9,084 nt of DNA from Dehalococcoidia bacterium UBA1151 (GTDB lineage Bacteria > Chloroflexota > Dehalococcoidia > Lucifugimonadales > Lucifugimonadaceae). The stretch's first letter is position 1. The number at the start of each line of letters is the position of its first letter. The stretch lies in NCBI GenBank assembly GCA_002311865.1, contig DBZV01000192.1, forward strand, positions 1-9,084, given 5' to 3'. Of the stretch, positions 1 to 6,670 are shown piece after piece. The notes below the pieces were generated by a model. The model was not told the origin of the DNA, did not search any database, and saw only the letters and a program-made list of their open reading frames with translations. Made by a program: the position numbers and the translations under genes.

Positions 1-801
1 ATGTTTGTAGGCAGCTTGCCGGACATTAGTCCCGGTGAAACCGGGCCTACCCCTGAAGATCTATTTTTCCTTGCGCAGGCCAACACCGGAGCCACATGGC
101 TCGTCGCAAATGAACCGAACAGGCGGGTTCTGAATGGCTACGATGTGGAGAACATTCTTGATGATCTTCACGATTCATACGTTGCGATTAAGGCCGGAGA
201 CCCGAGTGCCCTGATCGCCAGCCCTCCCCAGCTCAATTGGCTGTTTACGTGCATAGCTTGCAACGCGAATTTCCCTAGGGGGACAGATTGGATCCCGGAA
301 TTCCGGGAACGGTATCTACTGCGATTTGGAGAAGAGCCGCCGATAGATATCTGGACGGTAAACGCGTATCCGCTTGTATGGAACGACTTACCAACCATCA
401 ATCCCCAGATCGTGACCAGCCAGATTCTGGGACTGCGGGTGTGGCTGGATGGAACCGGTTCCCAGAAGCACAAACCCATCTGGGTTACTGAGATCGGGCT
501 GCACTGGGGATGGGACAATATTCGGTTTGATGTGCCCCACTGCAACGGGCTGCCGTTTCCGGATGGCACCTACCAGGAAGGCTCAACAACGGCCTACCTG
601 AACTCTGTATACGATTGGCTCGAGGATAACGCTGCAGTGTTGAATGTGGAACGCTGGTTCCAGTACATCTCTTATCACCGCATTGACGATTGCAATACCG
701 ATGGCTACGCGGGCGTCACCTTGTTCGATAGCGAATTTATCGGGGCCAACCTCACCGAGGCAGGCAAGGCGTTCCGGGATCGCGCGACAGGAGTGCGGTA
801 G
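1..801 (+). CDS. Glycoside hydrolase, clan GH-A-like TIM barrel (5'-truncated by window edge)
   Basis: This is the C-terminal 266 residues of a probable secreted carbohydrate-active enzyme; the reading frame is open to the first base, so the true start and any signal peptide lie outside. Two motifs place it in the (beta/alpha)8 retaining glycosidases of clan GH-A. Asn-Glu-Pro (E38, in WLVANEPN) is the expected acid/base at the end of strand 4. E164 in WVTEIG is the expected nucleophile at the end of strand 7. Their spacing of 126 residues suits the clan. Between them lies DIWTVNAYP (around residues 116-124), which resembles the 'DvWnvHaYp' segment of related proteins but has Asn for His. Four cysteines (84, 87, 181, 231) suit an exported, disulfide-bearing protein. 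Strands 1-3 are missing because of the window edge. The substrate and exact GH family cannot be assigned. It is separated by 54 bases from the next gene and is not obviously functionally linked to it. Confidence 0.75.
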   Translation: MFVGSLPDISPGETGPTPEDLFFLAQANTGATWLVANEPNRRVLNGYDVENILDDLHDSYVAIKAGDPSALIASPPQLNWLFTCIACNANFPRGTDWIPEFRERYLLRFGEEPPIDIWTVNAYPLVWNDLPTINPQIVTSQILGLRVWLDGTGSQKHKPIWVTEIGLHWGWDNIRFDVPHCNGLPFPDGTYQEGSTTAYLNSVYDWLEDNAAVLNVERWFQYISYHRIDDCNTDGYAGVTLFDSEFIGANLTEAGKAFRDRATGVR

Positions 802-840
802 TTTCGACAGGCACGTGTGGCACATCGGGCCTGAGGGCGC

Positions 841-846
841 TAGATT
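841..846 (+). promoter_or_regulatory. Possible -10 element (TAGATT) ahead of the YprB-like gene
   Basis: TAGATT matches the bacterial -10 consensus at 4 of 6 positions and ends 9 bases before the ATG at 856. A transcript from it would begin almost at the start codon, so it would be leaderless or nearly so. This agrees with the lack of a clear Shine-Dalgarno sequence there. No convincing -35 is visible. Speculative. Confidence 0.2.
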
Positions 847-855
847 TGCTGGACG

Positions 856-1686
856 ATGATTCCCAACTCGTTTGTAATATTCCCCGGTGTCCGCCATTCA
901 GTTGAGGAGCAGATCTGGGAGGCAGGCATCACGGACTGGTATCGCGCGCCGGCAGCTTTGCTGGAACCGTGGATATCCGAGCCAGATCTGGAAGCTGCCC
1001 GTAAGGCGCTGGAAAGACACGATGCGCGGCAGTTCAACGACGCCCTTCTTGGGTCAGATCGGTGGCGCCTCTATCAGGACTTCATCGACGAAGCGGCGTT
1101 CCTGGATATTGAAACAACAGGCCTCTCTTCGGGCGATGCCGTGGTGACCATGGTTGGCGTGCTGGATAGGGGCGGATTCACGGCGTACACCCGCGGAGAG
1201 AATCTGGAGGAACTGCCTGAAGCGATCTCAAAGAATAAGTTGATCGTTACATTCAACGGCACCAGTTTTGATTTGCCGTTCCTGAGGCATGAGTTTGAGG
1301 CATCGGGTCGGGGTGATCTTTTCGATCATGCCGCCCATCTGGATCTGAGGTACGCGATGCGCAGGGCTGGCTATACCGGTGGGTTGAAGCGAATTGAACA
1401 GACTTTGGGCATTGGACGGGAAACAGCACTCTCAAAACTTAGCGGCAGGGATGCAATCACACTGTGGCGGATGGCCGATGAGGGCGAGAAGGGCGCCATG
1501 GAGACACTGATCCGGTACAACGCGGAGGACGTGGCATCACTCCCCGATCTGGCGTCGATTGCCTACGATGAGCTCAGCGCCATGCTTCCAATCGATCTAC
1601 CACCAGCACAAAAGCGACACTGGGTGAATACGGACACACTGCCGTTTGACGTTGATCTGGTGAACTACATCACCCGAGGCAGGTAG
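856..1686 (+). CDS. YprB-like RNase H-fold (DEDD) exonuclease
   Basis: The 276-residue protein carries the three motifs of the DEDD 3'-5' exonuclease superfamily in order. Exo I is FLDIETTGL with D84 and E86. Exo II is IVTFNGTSFDLPFL with N134 and D139. Exo III is YNAEDV with Y221, N222 and D225. All four expected metal-binding acids are present, so a two-metal nuclease acting on DNA or RNA is likely. The family match is the ribonuclease H-like/YprB group (RNase_H_2 type); the physiological substrate of that group is poorly defined. The N-terminal stretch LPGVxx...LWEAGI seen in relatives appears here as FPGVRHSVEEQIWEAGI (residues 9-25), a degenerate helix-hairpin-helix-like segment that may help bind nucleic acid. 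The ATG at 856 is chosen because it keeps this segment and lies 54 bases after the previous stop; no strong ribosome binding site precedes it. The following gene begins 120 bases later. Confidence 0.85.
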   Translation: MIPNSFVIFPGVRHSVEEQIWEAGITDWYRAPAALLEPWISEPDLEAARKALERHDARQFNDALLGSDRWRLYQDFIDEAAFLDIETTGLSSGDAVVTMVGVLDRGGFTAYTRGENLEELPEAISKNKLIVTFNGTSFDLPFLRHEFEASGRGDLFDHAAHLDLRYAMRRAGYTGGLKRIEQTLGIGRETALSKLSGRDAITLWRMADEGEKGAMETLIRYNAEDVASLPDLASIAYDELSAMLPIDLPPAQKRHWVNTDTLPFDVDLVNYITRGR

Positions 1687-1723
1687 CTGTCTCCCATCGG
1701 AATCTGGCGCTGGAGGTACTCGG

Positions 1724-1732
1724 TGCTAAACT
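1724..1732 (+). promoter_or_regulatory. Possible extended -10 promoter upstream of the PAC2 gene
   Basis: TGCTAAACT combines a TG dinucleotide, one spacer base and TAAACT, which matches 4 of 6 consensus -10 positions; CTGGCG at 1704-1709 is a weak -35 at 17 bases. The same arrangement (TGCTAATCT) recurs upstream of the bicupin gene. An alternative -10, TAAAAT at 1764-1769 (5 of 6), lies nearer the TTG start and would leave a leader of roughly 30 bases. The gap 1687-1806 holds nothing else that I recognise and is more AT-rich at its end (26 G+C in 60 for 1741-1800). Confidence 0.25.
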
Positions 1733-1806
1733 CGCGGATAGCTATTTCCTCCCGTCGAGACGATAAAATTCTCAAGATAACCGACCACACAAAGTACTGA
1801 TTCGAC

Positions 1807-2721
1807 TTGTCAGAACTCGAATACTTCGAAAAACCACAGCTGAAGCGCACGATTCTTTTCACCGCGTTCTCAGGTTGGCCAGACGCGTCTGAAGCGGCTA
1901 CCCGCGCTGCCCGTTATATGGTCAGGCACCTTGGAGCGCGCCGGTTCGCGGCTATCGATGCGGAGGAGTTCCACATCTACACGGAGCAGCGCCCGGCGAT
2001 CTCAACAACGCGCTCTGGCACCCGCCGCATCACCTGGCCAAAGTATCGTTTCTACGCCTGGCGTCCAGAGGACCCGGAAGAGCGCGATGTGGTGATCATG
2101 ATCGGCTCAGAGCCGCAGCTCAAATGGCGGCGATTTTCTGAGTTAATTCTTGATGTTGTGAAGACGTGCAATGTGGAGCTGGTAGTCACGTTGGGTGCGC
2201 TCTTAGACGCCGTTCCACATACCCGCCCGCCGCGCGTGACATCAAGCGCGACGAGCACAAACCTTGGAACGGGTCTCTCTCACATTCAGTGGGGGCCGTC
2301 GCGCTATGAGGGGCCAACGGGCATCACGTCCGTGGTCATTGACGCCGTGTCGAGAATCGGCATTGAATCGGCCAGCATATGGGGCCACGCCCCGCACTAT
2401 TTGCAGGTCCGCCCCAATCCGGTGGTCACACTTGCACTTGTACAGGCGGCCCAACAATTCATATCGCAACCGATGGACGTTGAACGACTTCGGAGCCGCT
2501 CTGAAGAGTTTGCAACAACAGTGGAGCGCGCCCTTGAAGATCAGGATCAGGTCAAGGGCTATGTGAAACAACTTGAACAAAAATACGACTCGGATTCCGA
2601 TGAGGACGAGGATCGGGAGAGGTTCCCAGAAACCGACACAGATGCCCTGGTGGCGGAGGTAGAGGAGTTCCTGAGAAGAGGATCCGATCAATCGAACAAT
2701 GGAGACCCACCTGTTGACTGA
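1807..2721 (+). CDS. PAC2 (proteasome assembly chaperone 2-like) family protein
   Basis: The 304-residue protein matches the bacterial branch of the PAC2 family over about residues 14-220. Recognisable blocks are GWPDASEAA (23-31), EEFHIY..QRP (53-63), GSEPQLKWRRF (100-110), TLGALLDAVPHTRP (128-141), YEGPTGI (167-173) and HAPHYLQVRPNP (194-205). A probable coiled-coil helix (about 228-260) is followed by an acidic cluster, DSDSDEDEDRE (261-271), and another short helix. In eukaryotes and archaea PAC2 proteins assist 20S proteasome assembly; the role in bacteria, many of which lack proteasomes, is not established. The TTG at 1807 is chosen because a stop codon (1798-1800) lies just upstream in frame and the next good start (ATG 1918) would remove the first conserved block. 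No Shine-Dalgarno sequence is seen. The 3' end overlaps the next gene by 23 bases, implying coupled translation. Confidence 0.88.
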   Translation: MSELEYFEKPQLKRTILFTAFSGWPDASEAATRAARYMVRHLGARRFAAIDAEEFHIYTEQRPAISTTRSGTRRITWPKYRFYAWRPEDPEERDVVIMIGSEPQLKWRRFSELILDVVKTCNVELVVTLGALLDAVPHTRPPRVTSSATSTNLGTGLSHIQWGPSRYEGPTGITSVVIDAVSRIGIESASIWGHAPHYLQVRPNPVVTLALVQAAQQFISQPMDVERLRSRSEEFATTVERALEDQDQVKGYVKQLEQKYDSDSDEDEDRERFPETDTDALVAEVEEFLRRGSDQSNNGDPPVD

Positions 2722-3487
2722 GTTTGTTGAGCGCCTGCACAACCTTGGGAAGACCGAGCCCGCACCGATGGGATTTGGCCGACGGGTTGAAAGAAAGCAA
2801 AACCCCGCCCTGCTCATCATCGGTCAAACATCACCATCCAATATCAAGGGATTCCTGGGCTCTTCAAATGTAGACGCCGTAGACGCCTTGCTGTTGGATG
2901 GTGTTCCCGGCAAGACTGCGACGAAGCCGCTGAAAGACCTTCTATGGGGCGTCAAGACTTCCAGGGTTAGTCATGAAGAGATAGACGACTTAAAAGAGGC
3001 AGGCTGCGCGCTGATTCTGATTGATTCACCGGACATTCACTCCTCCGTCCTGAGGGAGGATGGAATCGCGAAAGGCGTTGCTCTCCCCCTGGATATCAGC
3101 GACCGGGATGCCCACGTGCTGGATGACCTGCCGTTCGATTTTCTGACGGTTGATTACACCACTAAACCCGGCGATCTGACGGTTGCAGCGCTGATGAACT
3201 ACCAGGCTGCCGTCTCTATGGTCAGCAAACACATCTTTCTTCATGTGAGCGAATCTCCAGAAGAGGCCGAACTTGAGCGGCTCCGGGACCTACCAGCAGA
3301 CGCCGTCATTGTGAATCTTGAATCGATCTCTGACGATGCTCTTTCCACGCTGAGGGAGCGGGTGAACGCGCTGGACGCCCGCAAGCCACGAGGCCATCAT
3401 GATGAACCGATCTCCGCGCAAACATCATCCTCTTCATCCGACGGAGGCGAGCATGAGCACGAAGAAGACGATGATGATGACTATTAA
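2699..3487 (+). CDS. Unrecognised alpha/beta (possible TIM-barrel) protein with acidic C-terminal tail
   Basis: I cannot assign a function to this 262-residue protein. After an N-terminal helix and the segment APMGFGRR (22-29), hydrophobic strands alternate with helices: PALLIIG (36-42), VDALLLDG (61-68), CALILIDSP (103-111), GVALPLDI (126-133), FDFLTVDY (146-153), HIFLHVS (178-184) and DAVIVNLES (201-209). That rhythm suggests a (beta/alpha)8 barrel or similar Rossmann-like fold, but this is inference only. From about residue 228 the chain becomes low-complexity: a Ser run, then a His/Glu/Asp tail ending HEHEEDDDDDY. The ATG at 2699 lies inside the end of the PAC2 gene (23-base overlap), so the two are very probably cotranslated and may act together. 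A purine-rich AGAAGAGGA lies upstream, but about 15 bases away, too far for a typical ribosome binding site. Similar short conserved proteins of unknown function are what I would expect in Chloroflexota relatives. Confidence 0.75.
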   Translation: METHLLTEFVERLHNLGKTEPAPMGFGRRVERKQNPALLIIGQTSPSNIKGFLGSSNVDAVDALLLDGVPGKTATKPLKDLLWGVKTSRVSHEEIDDLKEAGCALILIDSPDIHSSVLREDGIAKGVALPLDISDRDAHVLDDLPFDFLTVDYTTKPGDLTVAALMNYQAAVSMVSKHIFLHVSESPEEAELERLRDLPADAVIVNLESISDDALSTLRERVNALDARKPRGHHDEPISAQTSSSSSDGGEHEHEEDDDDDY

Positions 3488-3504
3488 GCTGCCCAATGCG
3501 TGCT

Positions 3505-3553
3505 CGGCATCAAAGCCGTCCGCCTAGCGGCCCTATGGGCCTCAGATTGCCCA
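3505..3553 (+). other. Cluster of short hairpins in the gap before the M50 protease gene
   Basis: Four small inverted repeats lie nearly back to back. They are CGGC/GCCG (3505-3518, loop 6), CCGC/GCGG (3520-3530, loop 3), GGCCC/GGGCC (3529-3541, loop 3) and TGGGC/GCCCA (3536-3553, loop 8). The last two share bases, so they are mutually exclusive, and the GCCCA at 3491-3495 could also pair with TGGGC. No T-run follows, so this is not a standard intrinsic terminator. It could be a Rho-assisted or leader structure. The 76-base gap (3488-3563) has no other feature that I see. Confidence 0.35.
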
Positions 3554-3563
3554 CCCGTAACTC

Positions 3564-4271
3564 GTGTTACTAACTAACTTTCAGCTTCTGCAAAACGACC
3601 CATCAACGTGGGTTGCGCTGCTGCTGGTCGTGGCATTTGCTGCGGCCAGCGCCGTAACGATCCATGAGGCCGCCCATGCCTGGACCGCGCTAAGACTTGG
3701 CGATCGAACAGCATTCTTGCTGGGGCGCGTCACGCTGAATCCACGAGCGCATATCGATCCCAACGGCGCGATTCTCTTCCTGCTGGTTTTCTTCGGGTGG
3801 GGGAAGCCGACGCCTGTGAATCCACTGAACATGGTGGTCGACCCAAGACGCGGGATGGCGCTCGTATCCGCTGCGGGTCCCGTCTCCAACGTACTTCTGG
3901 CTACGCTGTTTGCGCTCCCGTTCAGGGCTGGATTTGTGGAATGGCGCTCACCCGCGTTCAACTCTCCGTTCTCTGGCGGCACGGCGGAATCGATAGTCGC
4001 GGACTTCCTTGTCTACGGGATTTTGCTGAACTCATTCCTGGCGGTGTTCAACTTGATTCCGCTGCCTCCATTGGACGGATTCAAACTGGCGGTTGGCATC
4101 CTTCCTACCCCTGCCGCACGTAAGTTCAATCAACTGGGTCGGTACGGATTCGGGCCTTTTATGGTCCTACTCTTTCTGGAGTTCTTCACGCCGGTGAGCG
4201 TTCTCTCAGGCGTACTGGTGCCGTTTGCGGACCTGATAATCGAATCTGTATCTGGTCACTCTGTGAGATGA
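3564..4271 (+). CDS. Site-2-type membrane metalloprotease (peptidase M50 family)
   Basis: The 235-residue integral membrane protein has the two catalytic signatures of the M50 intramembrane zinc proteases. HEAAH (H34, E35, H38) lies in the first membrane segment. NLIPLPPLDG (N163 to D171-G172) is the second signature, its aspartate being the third zinc ligand. Membrane segments are approximately 16-37, 68-79, 99-121, 144-168 and 197-225. The loop GWGKPTPVNP (78-87) is typical of the short, PDZ-less bacterial subgroup. Such proteases cut transmembrane substrates within the bilayer, for example anti-sigma factors or signal-peptide remnants; the substrate here is unknown. GTG at 3564 is chosen because it gives the short cytoplasmic N-terminus usual in this group; no ribosome binding site is apparent. 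It follows the acidic-tail gene by 76 bases and precedes the TyrA homologue by 78, so its operon membership is uncertain. Confidence 0.9.
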   Translation: MLLTNFQLLQNDPSTWVALLLVVAFAAASAVTIHEAAHAWTALRLGDRTAFLLGRVTLNPRAHIDPNGAILFLLVFFGWGKPTPVNPLNMVVDPRRGMALVSAAGPVSNVLLATLFALPFRAGFVEWRSPAFNSPFSGGTAESIVADFLVYGILLNSFLAVFNLIPLPPLDGFKLAVGILPTPAARKFNQLGRYGFGPFMVLLFLEFFTPVSVLSGVLVPFADLIIESVSGHSVR

Positions 4272-4274
4272 GCG

Positions 4275-4306
4275 TTGTATGCTGGCTTATCACCCGACAC
4301 GATATT
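4275..4306 (+). promoter_or_regulatory. Weak candidate promoter for the TyrA-like/aroA/gmk operon
   Basis: TTGTAT (4275-4280) and GATATT (4301-4306) could be a -35 and -10 pair, but the 20-base spacing is poor and the -10 matches only 4 of 6 positions. It sits in the 78-base gap before the first gene of the coupled unit, where a promoter is expected. No attenuator, leader peptide or T-box structure is seen in this gap. A partial Shine-Dalgarno-like AGGGCGG (4338-4344) ends 5 bases before the ATG at 4350. Confidence 0.18.
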
Positions 4307-4349
4307 GCAAAACCAACCATAGGCATCTGGGAGCATTAGGGCGGTAACT

Positions 4350-5339
4350 ATGGAACAGATCACAATAATTGGCCTTGGCTACATTGGCTCTTCAATTGGC
4401 TACACGCTGAGGCTGAACCACTCGAAGCGTTATGAAGTGGTTGGCTTTGACTACGAATCTGGAATTCAGCAGAAAGCCGATAAGACTGGTGCACTGGATA
4501 AGAGCGAGTGGTCCATGCCGGCAGCCGTCAAAGATGCGGATAAGATCGTAATTGCGACCCCCGTTGGCGCAGTGCGCTCCCTTCTTGAAGATATGGCAGC
4601 CCACGTGAAACCTGGTGCGGTTGTGATTGACACAACCACCACCGCCGCTGATATCACCAAGTGGGCCGAGGAGCTACTCCCCCGCTCGGTTGGGTTTGTC
4701 TCTACCTACCCGCTTGTGTCAGGCCGAAGCATTGAAGATGCCACGGGCGCAGAGTTTGACGGTGCCAGATGGGCCGCAGCTCCATCCTCTACTGCGCCAC
4801 AAGAAGCAGTGCGAGGTACGATACGTCTGATCGAAGATCTTGGCGCCACAGCATTTTTCATCAGTGTTGAGGAACACGACAGCTACATTGCGGCTGCTTC
4901 AAACCTTCCCATAATTGTCTCAAATGCCATGATGCTGACCGCCGCGCGCAGCCCATCCTGGAGAGAGATCAGCAAATTCACCACTGAGCAATTTGGCGAT
5001 ACTTCGAGCGCAGCTGCCATCAATCCGGATACCAATATTGGCGCGCTGACCGCCAACGCTGAAATGACGATTCACTGGATCGAGCAGATGATTATTGAAC
5101 TGAACGATTTCAGGACAATGCTTGTGAGCGACGATCGGGCAGACCCTGATGGGCCGCTTGCGGAGACCATGAATCAAGCATGGGAAGCTCGATTGCGGTG
5201 GGAGAACAACATCGCTCCTGCCGACATTCACCGGCCCGATCTGCCGACCAGCGGCGATATGATGCTGGGCATGCTGGTTGGGTTTCGCGTTGCCGAAAAA
5301 CTGAAGGCTTCCCGCAATCCCAAATACGATCAGTATTGA
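4350..5339 (+). CDS. tyrA: TyrA-family dehydrogenase (prephenate/arogenate dehydrogenase-like) with altered active site
   Basis: The 329-residue protein aligns with TyrA along its length: an N-terminal NAD(P)-binding Rossmann domain with GLGYIG (8-13) and the IVIATPVGAV segment (66-75), then the helical dimerisation and catalytic domain. Canonical TyrA oxidatively decarboxylates prephenate or arogenate on the way to tyrosine. Here the key positions differ when compared with the well-studied Aquifex enzyme. The 'GSVK' serine becomes T97, the 'HP.AG' histidine becomes Y120 (STYPLVSG), the 'SHLPH' histidine becomes N185 (SNLPII), and the 'TRIA' arginine becomes S220 (DTSSAA). The surrounding sequence still aligns, so these look like real substitutions. 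The last 70 or so residues form an extension that does not resemble an ACT domain. The gene leads an operon with aroA (TTGA overlap), supporting an aromatic pathway link, but the substrate may have changed. The family assignment is firm; the classical activity is doubtful. Confidence 0.8.
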   Translation: MEQITIIGLGYIGSSIGYTLRLNHSKRYEVVGFDYESGIQQKADKTGALDKSEWSMPAAVKDADKIVIATPVGAVRSLLEDMAAHVKPGAVVIDTTTTAADITKWAEELLPRSVGFVSTYPLVSGRSIEDATGAEFDGARWAAAPSSTAPQEAVRGTIRLIEDLGATAFFISVEEHDSYIAAASNLPIIVSNAMMLTAARSPSWREISKFTTEQFGDTSSAAAINPDTNIGALTANAEMTIHWIEQMIIELNDFRTMLVSDDRADPDGPLAETMNQAWEARLRWENNIAPADIHRPDLPTSGDMMLGMLVGFRVAEKLKASRNPKYDQY

Positions 5340-6670
5340 GTATTGGCGGCTCGGGCACGGTAAAGGCCGTAACGGTATCCAAGCCCTCGCAACTGCGAGG
5401 CACGATTTCGCCACCCGGTGACAAGTCGATATCACATCGCGCTGCGATGCTTAATGCCATCGCGGTTGGTGAGGCGCGGGTTACCAACTTCTCCTCGGGT
5501 GAAGATTGCACGTCTACCGTTGGTATCCTCCGGGCGCTGGGCGTCGACATCGAACGTTCCCCGGGTCTCAACGGTCTGGGCGACTCGCTGGTTGTCCGAG
5601 GTGTGGGTATGAATGGCCTCACCGAAGCTGGCGACATACTGGATACAGGCAACAGCGGCACCACAACCCGTCTGATGTCTGGCATATTGGCCGGGCGTGA
5701 TTTTCAGTCGATCCTCAATGGAGACGAATCGATCAGATCGCGCCCCATGGGCAGGGTCATCGACCCACTGCGTCAGATGGGCGCTCGGATCTCTGCCCGT
5801 GATGATGGCAGGCTCGCTCCAATCGTCTTTCACGGCGGGGAGTTACACGGCATCGACTTCAGTCAGCCGGTAGCGAGCGCCCAGGTGAAATCTTGCCTGC
5901 TGTTTGCCGGGATGCGCGCAGAAGGCACCACCACAGTGCGAAGCCCTGCCCCGTCCAGAGACCATTCAGAGCGCATGCTGCGGGCGATGGGCGCACCTGT
6001 GATTGAGGATGGATCAGATGTTTCCATCACCGCGTGTGACCTATCGTCGGTGGACGTAGACATCCCCGGGGATATCAGTTCGGCTGCGTTCTGGCTGGTG
6101 GCCGGAATTGCGCATCCCGACGCGGAGATCACTGTGCGAAATGTTGGTCTGAACCCCACTCGCACCGGCTTCCTCACCGTGCTGGAGCAGATGGGTGCGG
6201 ACATTCAGATAGTGAACGAACACGATTCTGCGGGTGAGCCGGTGGGCGATCTGATCGCCCGCTCCAGCAAGCTGCGTGGCGTGCACATTGGCGGCGATCT
6301 TATTCCATCGTTGATTGATGAAGTCCCGGTGATCGCAGTCGCAGCAGCGCTCGCGGACGGTGAAACGGTGATCACTGAGGCGGAAGAGTTGCGGGTAAAA
6401 GAGTCCGATCGTATTGAGGCAACAGTGGCGTGGCTTCGGGCGGCGGGCGGCGAGGTAGAAGAACGACCGGATGGCATGATCATCTCAGGCGTGAAATCTC
6501 TTCACGGCATCACGGCGGATAGCTTTGGCGATCACCGCATTGCGATGGCGCTTGCAATTGCCGGCCTGGTGGCCGAAGGCGATGTCAACATCGAAAACGC
6601 ATCCGCGGCCGATATCTCGTACCCCACCTACTGGCGCGACCTTGAAAGCATTGCCGGCGTGGTCGGGTGA
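5336..6670 (+). CDS. aroA: 3-phosphoshikimate 1-carboxyvinyltransferase (EPSP synthase)
   Basis: This cytoplasmic shikimate-pathway enzyme joins shikimate-3-phosphate and phosphoenolpyruvate to make EPSP. The 444-residue product has all the standard blocks: PPGDKSISHR (26-35, with K30), DTGNSGTTTR (103-112), SRPMGRV (135-141), ASAQVKS (180-186), NPTRTGFL (273-280), IDEVPV (327-332, catalytic D328), ELRVKESDR (351-359) and GDHRIAM (398-404). It resembles the Bacillus-type class II enzymes (NSGTTxR, NPTRTG) more than the E. coli class I form. At the glyphosate-critical position equivalent to E. coli G96 it keeps Gly (G108), and it has Leu (L113) where E. coli has P101; I make no claim about inhibitor tolerance. 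The TTG at 5336 overlaps the previous stop as TTGA and gives a normal family length. The frame is open further upstream, but that stretch lies inside the TyrA-like gene and would add a non-homologous 52-residue leader. Its end overlaps gmk as GTGA. Confidence 0.95.
   Translation: MSIGGSGTVKAVTVSKPSQLRGTISPPGDKSISHRAAMLNAIAVGEARVTNFSSGEDCTSTVGILRALGVDIERSPGLNGLGDSLVVRGVGMNGLTEAGDILDTGNSGTTTRLMSGILAGRDFQSILNGDESIRSRPMGRVIDPLRQMGARISARDDGRLAPIVFHGGELHGIDFSQPVASAQVKSCLLFAGMRAEGTTTVRSPAPSRDHSERMLRAMGAPVIEDGSDVSITACDLSSVDVDIPGDISSAAFWLVAGIAHPDAEITVRNVGLNPTRTGFLTVLEQMGADIQIVNEHDSAGEPVGDLIARSSKLRGVHIGGDLIPSLIDEVPVIAVAAALADGETVITEAEELRVKESDRIEATVAWLRAAGGEVEERPDGMIISGVKSLHGITADSFGDHRIAMALAIAGLVAEGDVNIENASAADISYPTYWRDLESIAGVVG

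Noticed and set aside
1665..1862. 65-residue reverse-strand open frame covering the 1687-1806 gap
   Set aside because: It starts inside the PAC2 gene, has no ribosome binding site or family resemblance, and the gap is better explained as a promoter region.
2242..2820. 192-residue reverse-strand open frame opposite PAC2
   Set aside because: The opposite strand encodes clear PAC2 motifs; the reverse translation shows no domain.
2710..3487. Proteasome-docking HbYX motif at the C-terminus of PAC2 or its partner
   Set aside because: HbYX needs a Tyr second from the end after a hydrophobic residue. PAC2 ends in PPVD and the partner in DDDDDY, so neither fits.
5180..5335. N-terminal extension of aroA to an ATG at 5180
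   Set aside because: It lies wholly inside the TyrA-like gene in another frame, has no EPSP synthase homology, and would make the protein too long. The TTGA overlap start at 5336 gives a normal length.
5110..5685. 191-residue reverse-strand open frame across the TyrA-like/aroA junction
   Set aside because: It spans two well-supported forward genes and their coupled junction; it is low-complexity and has no recognisable domain.
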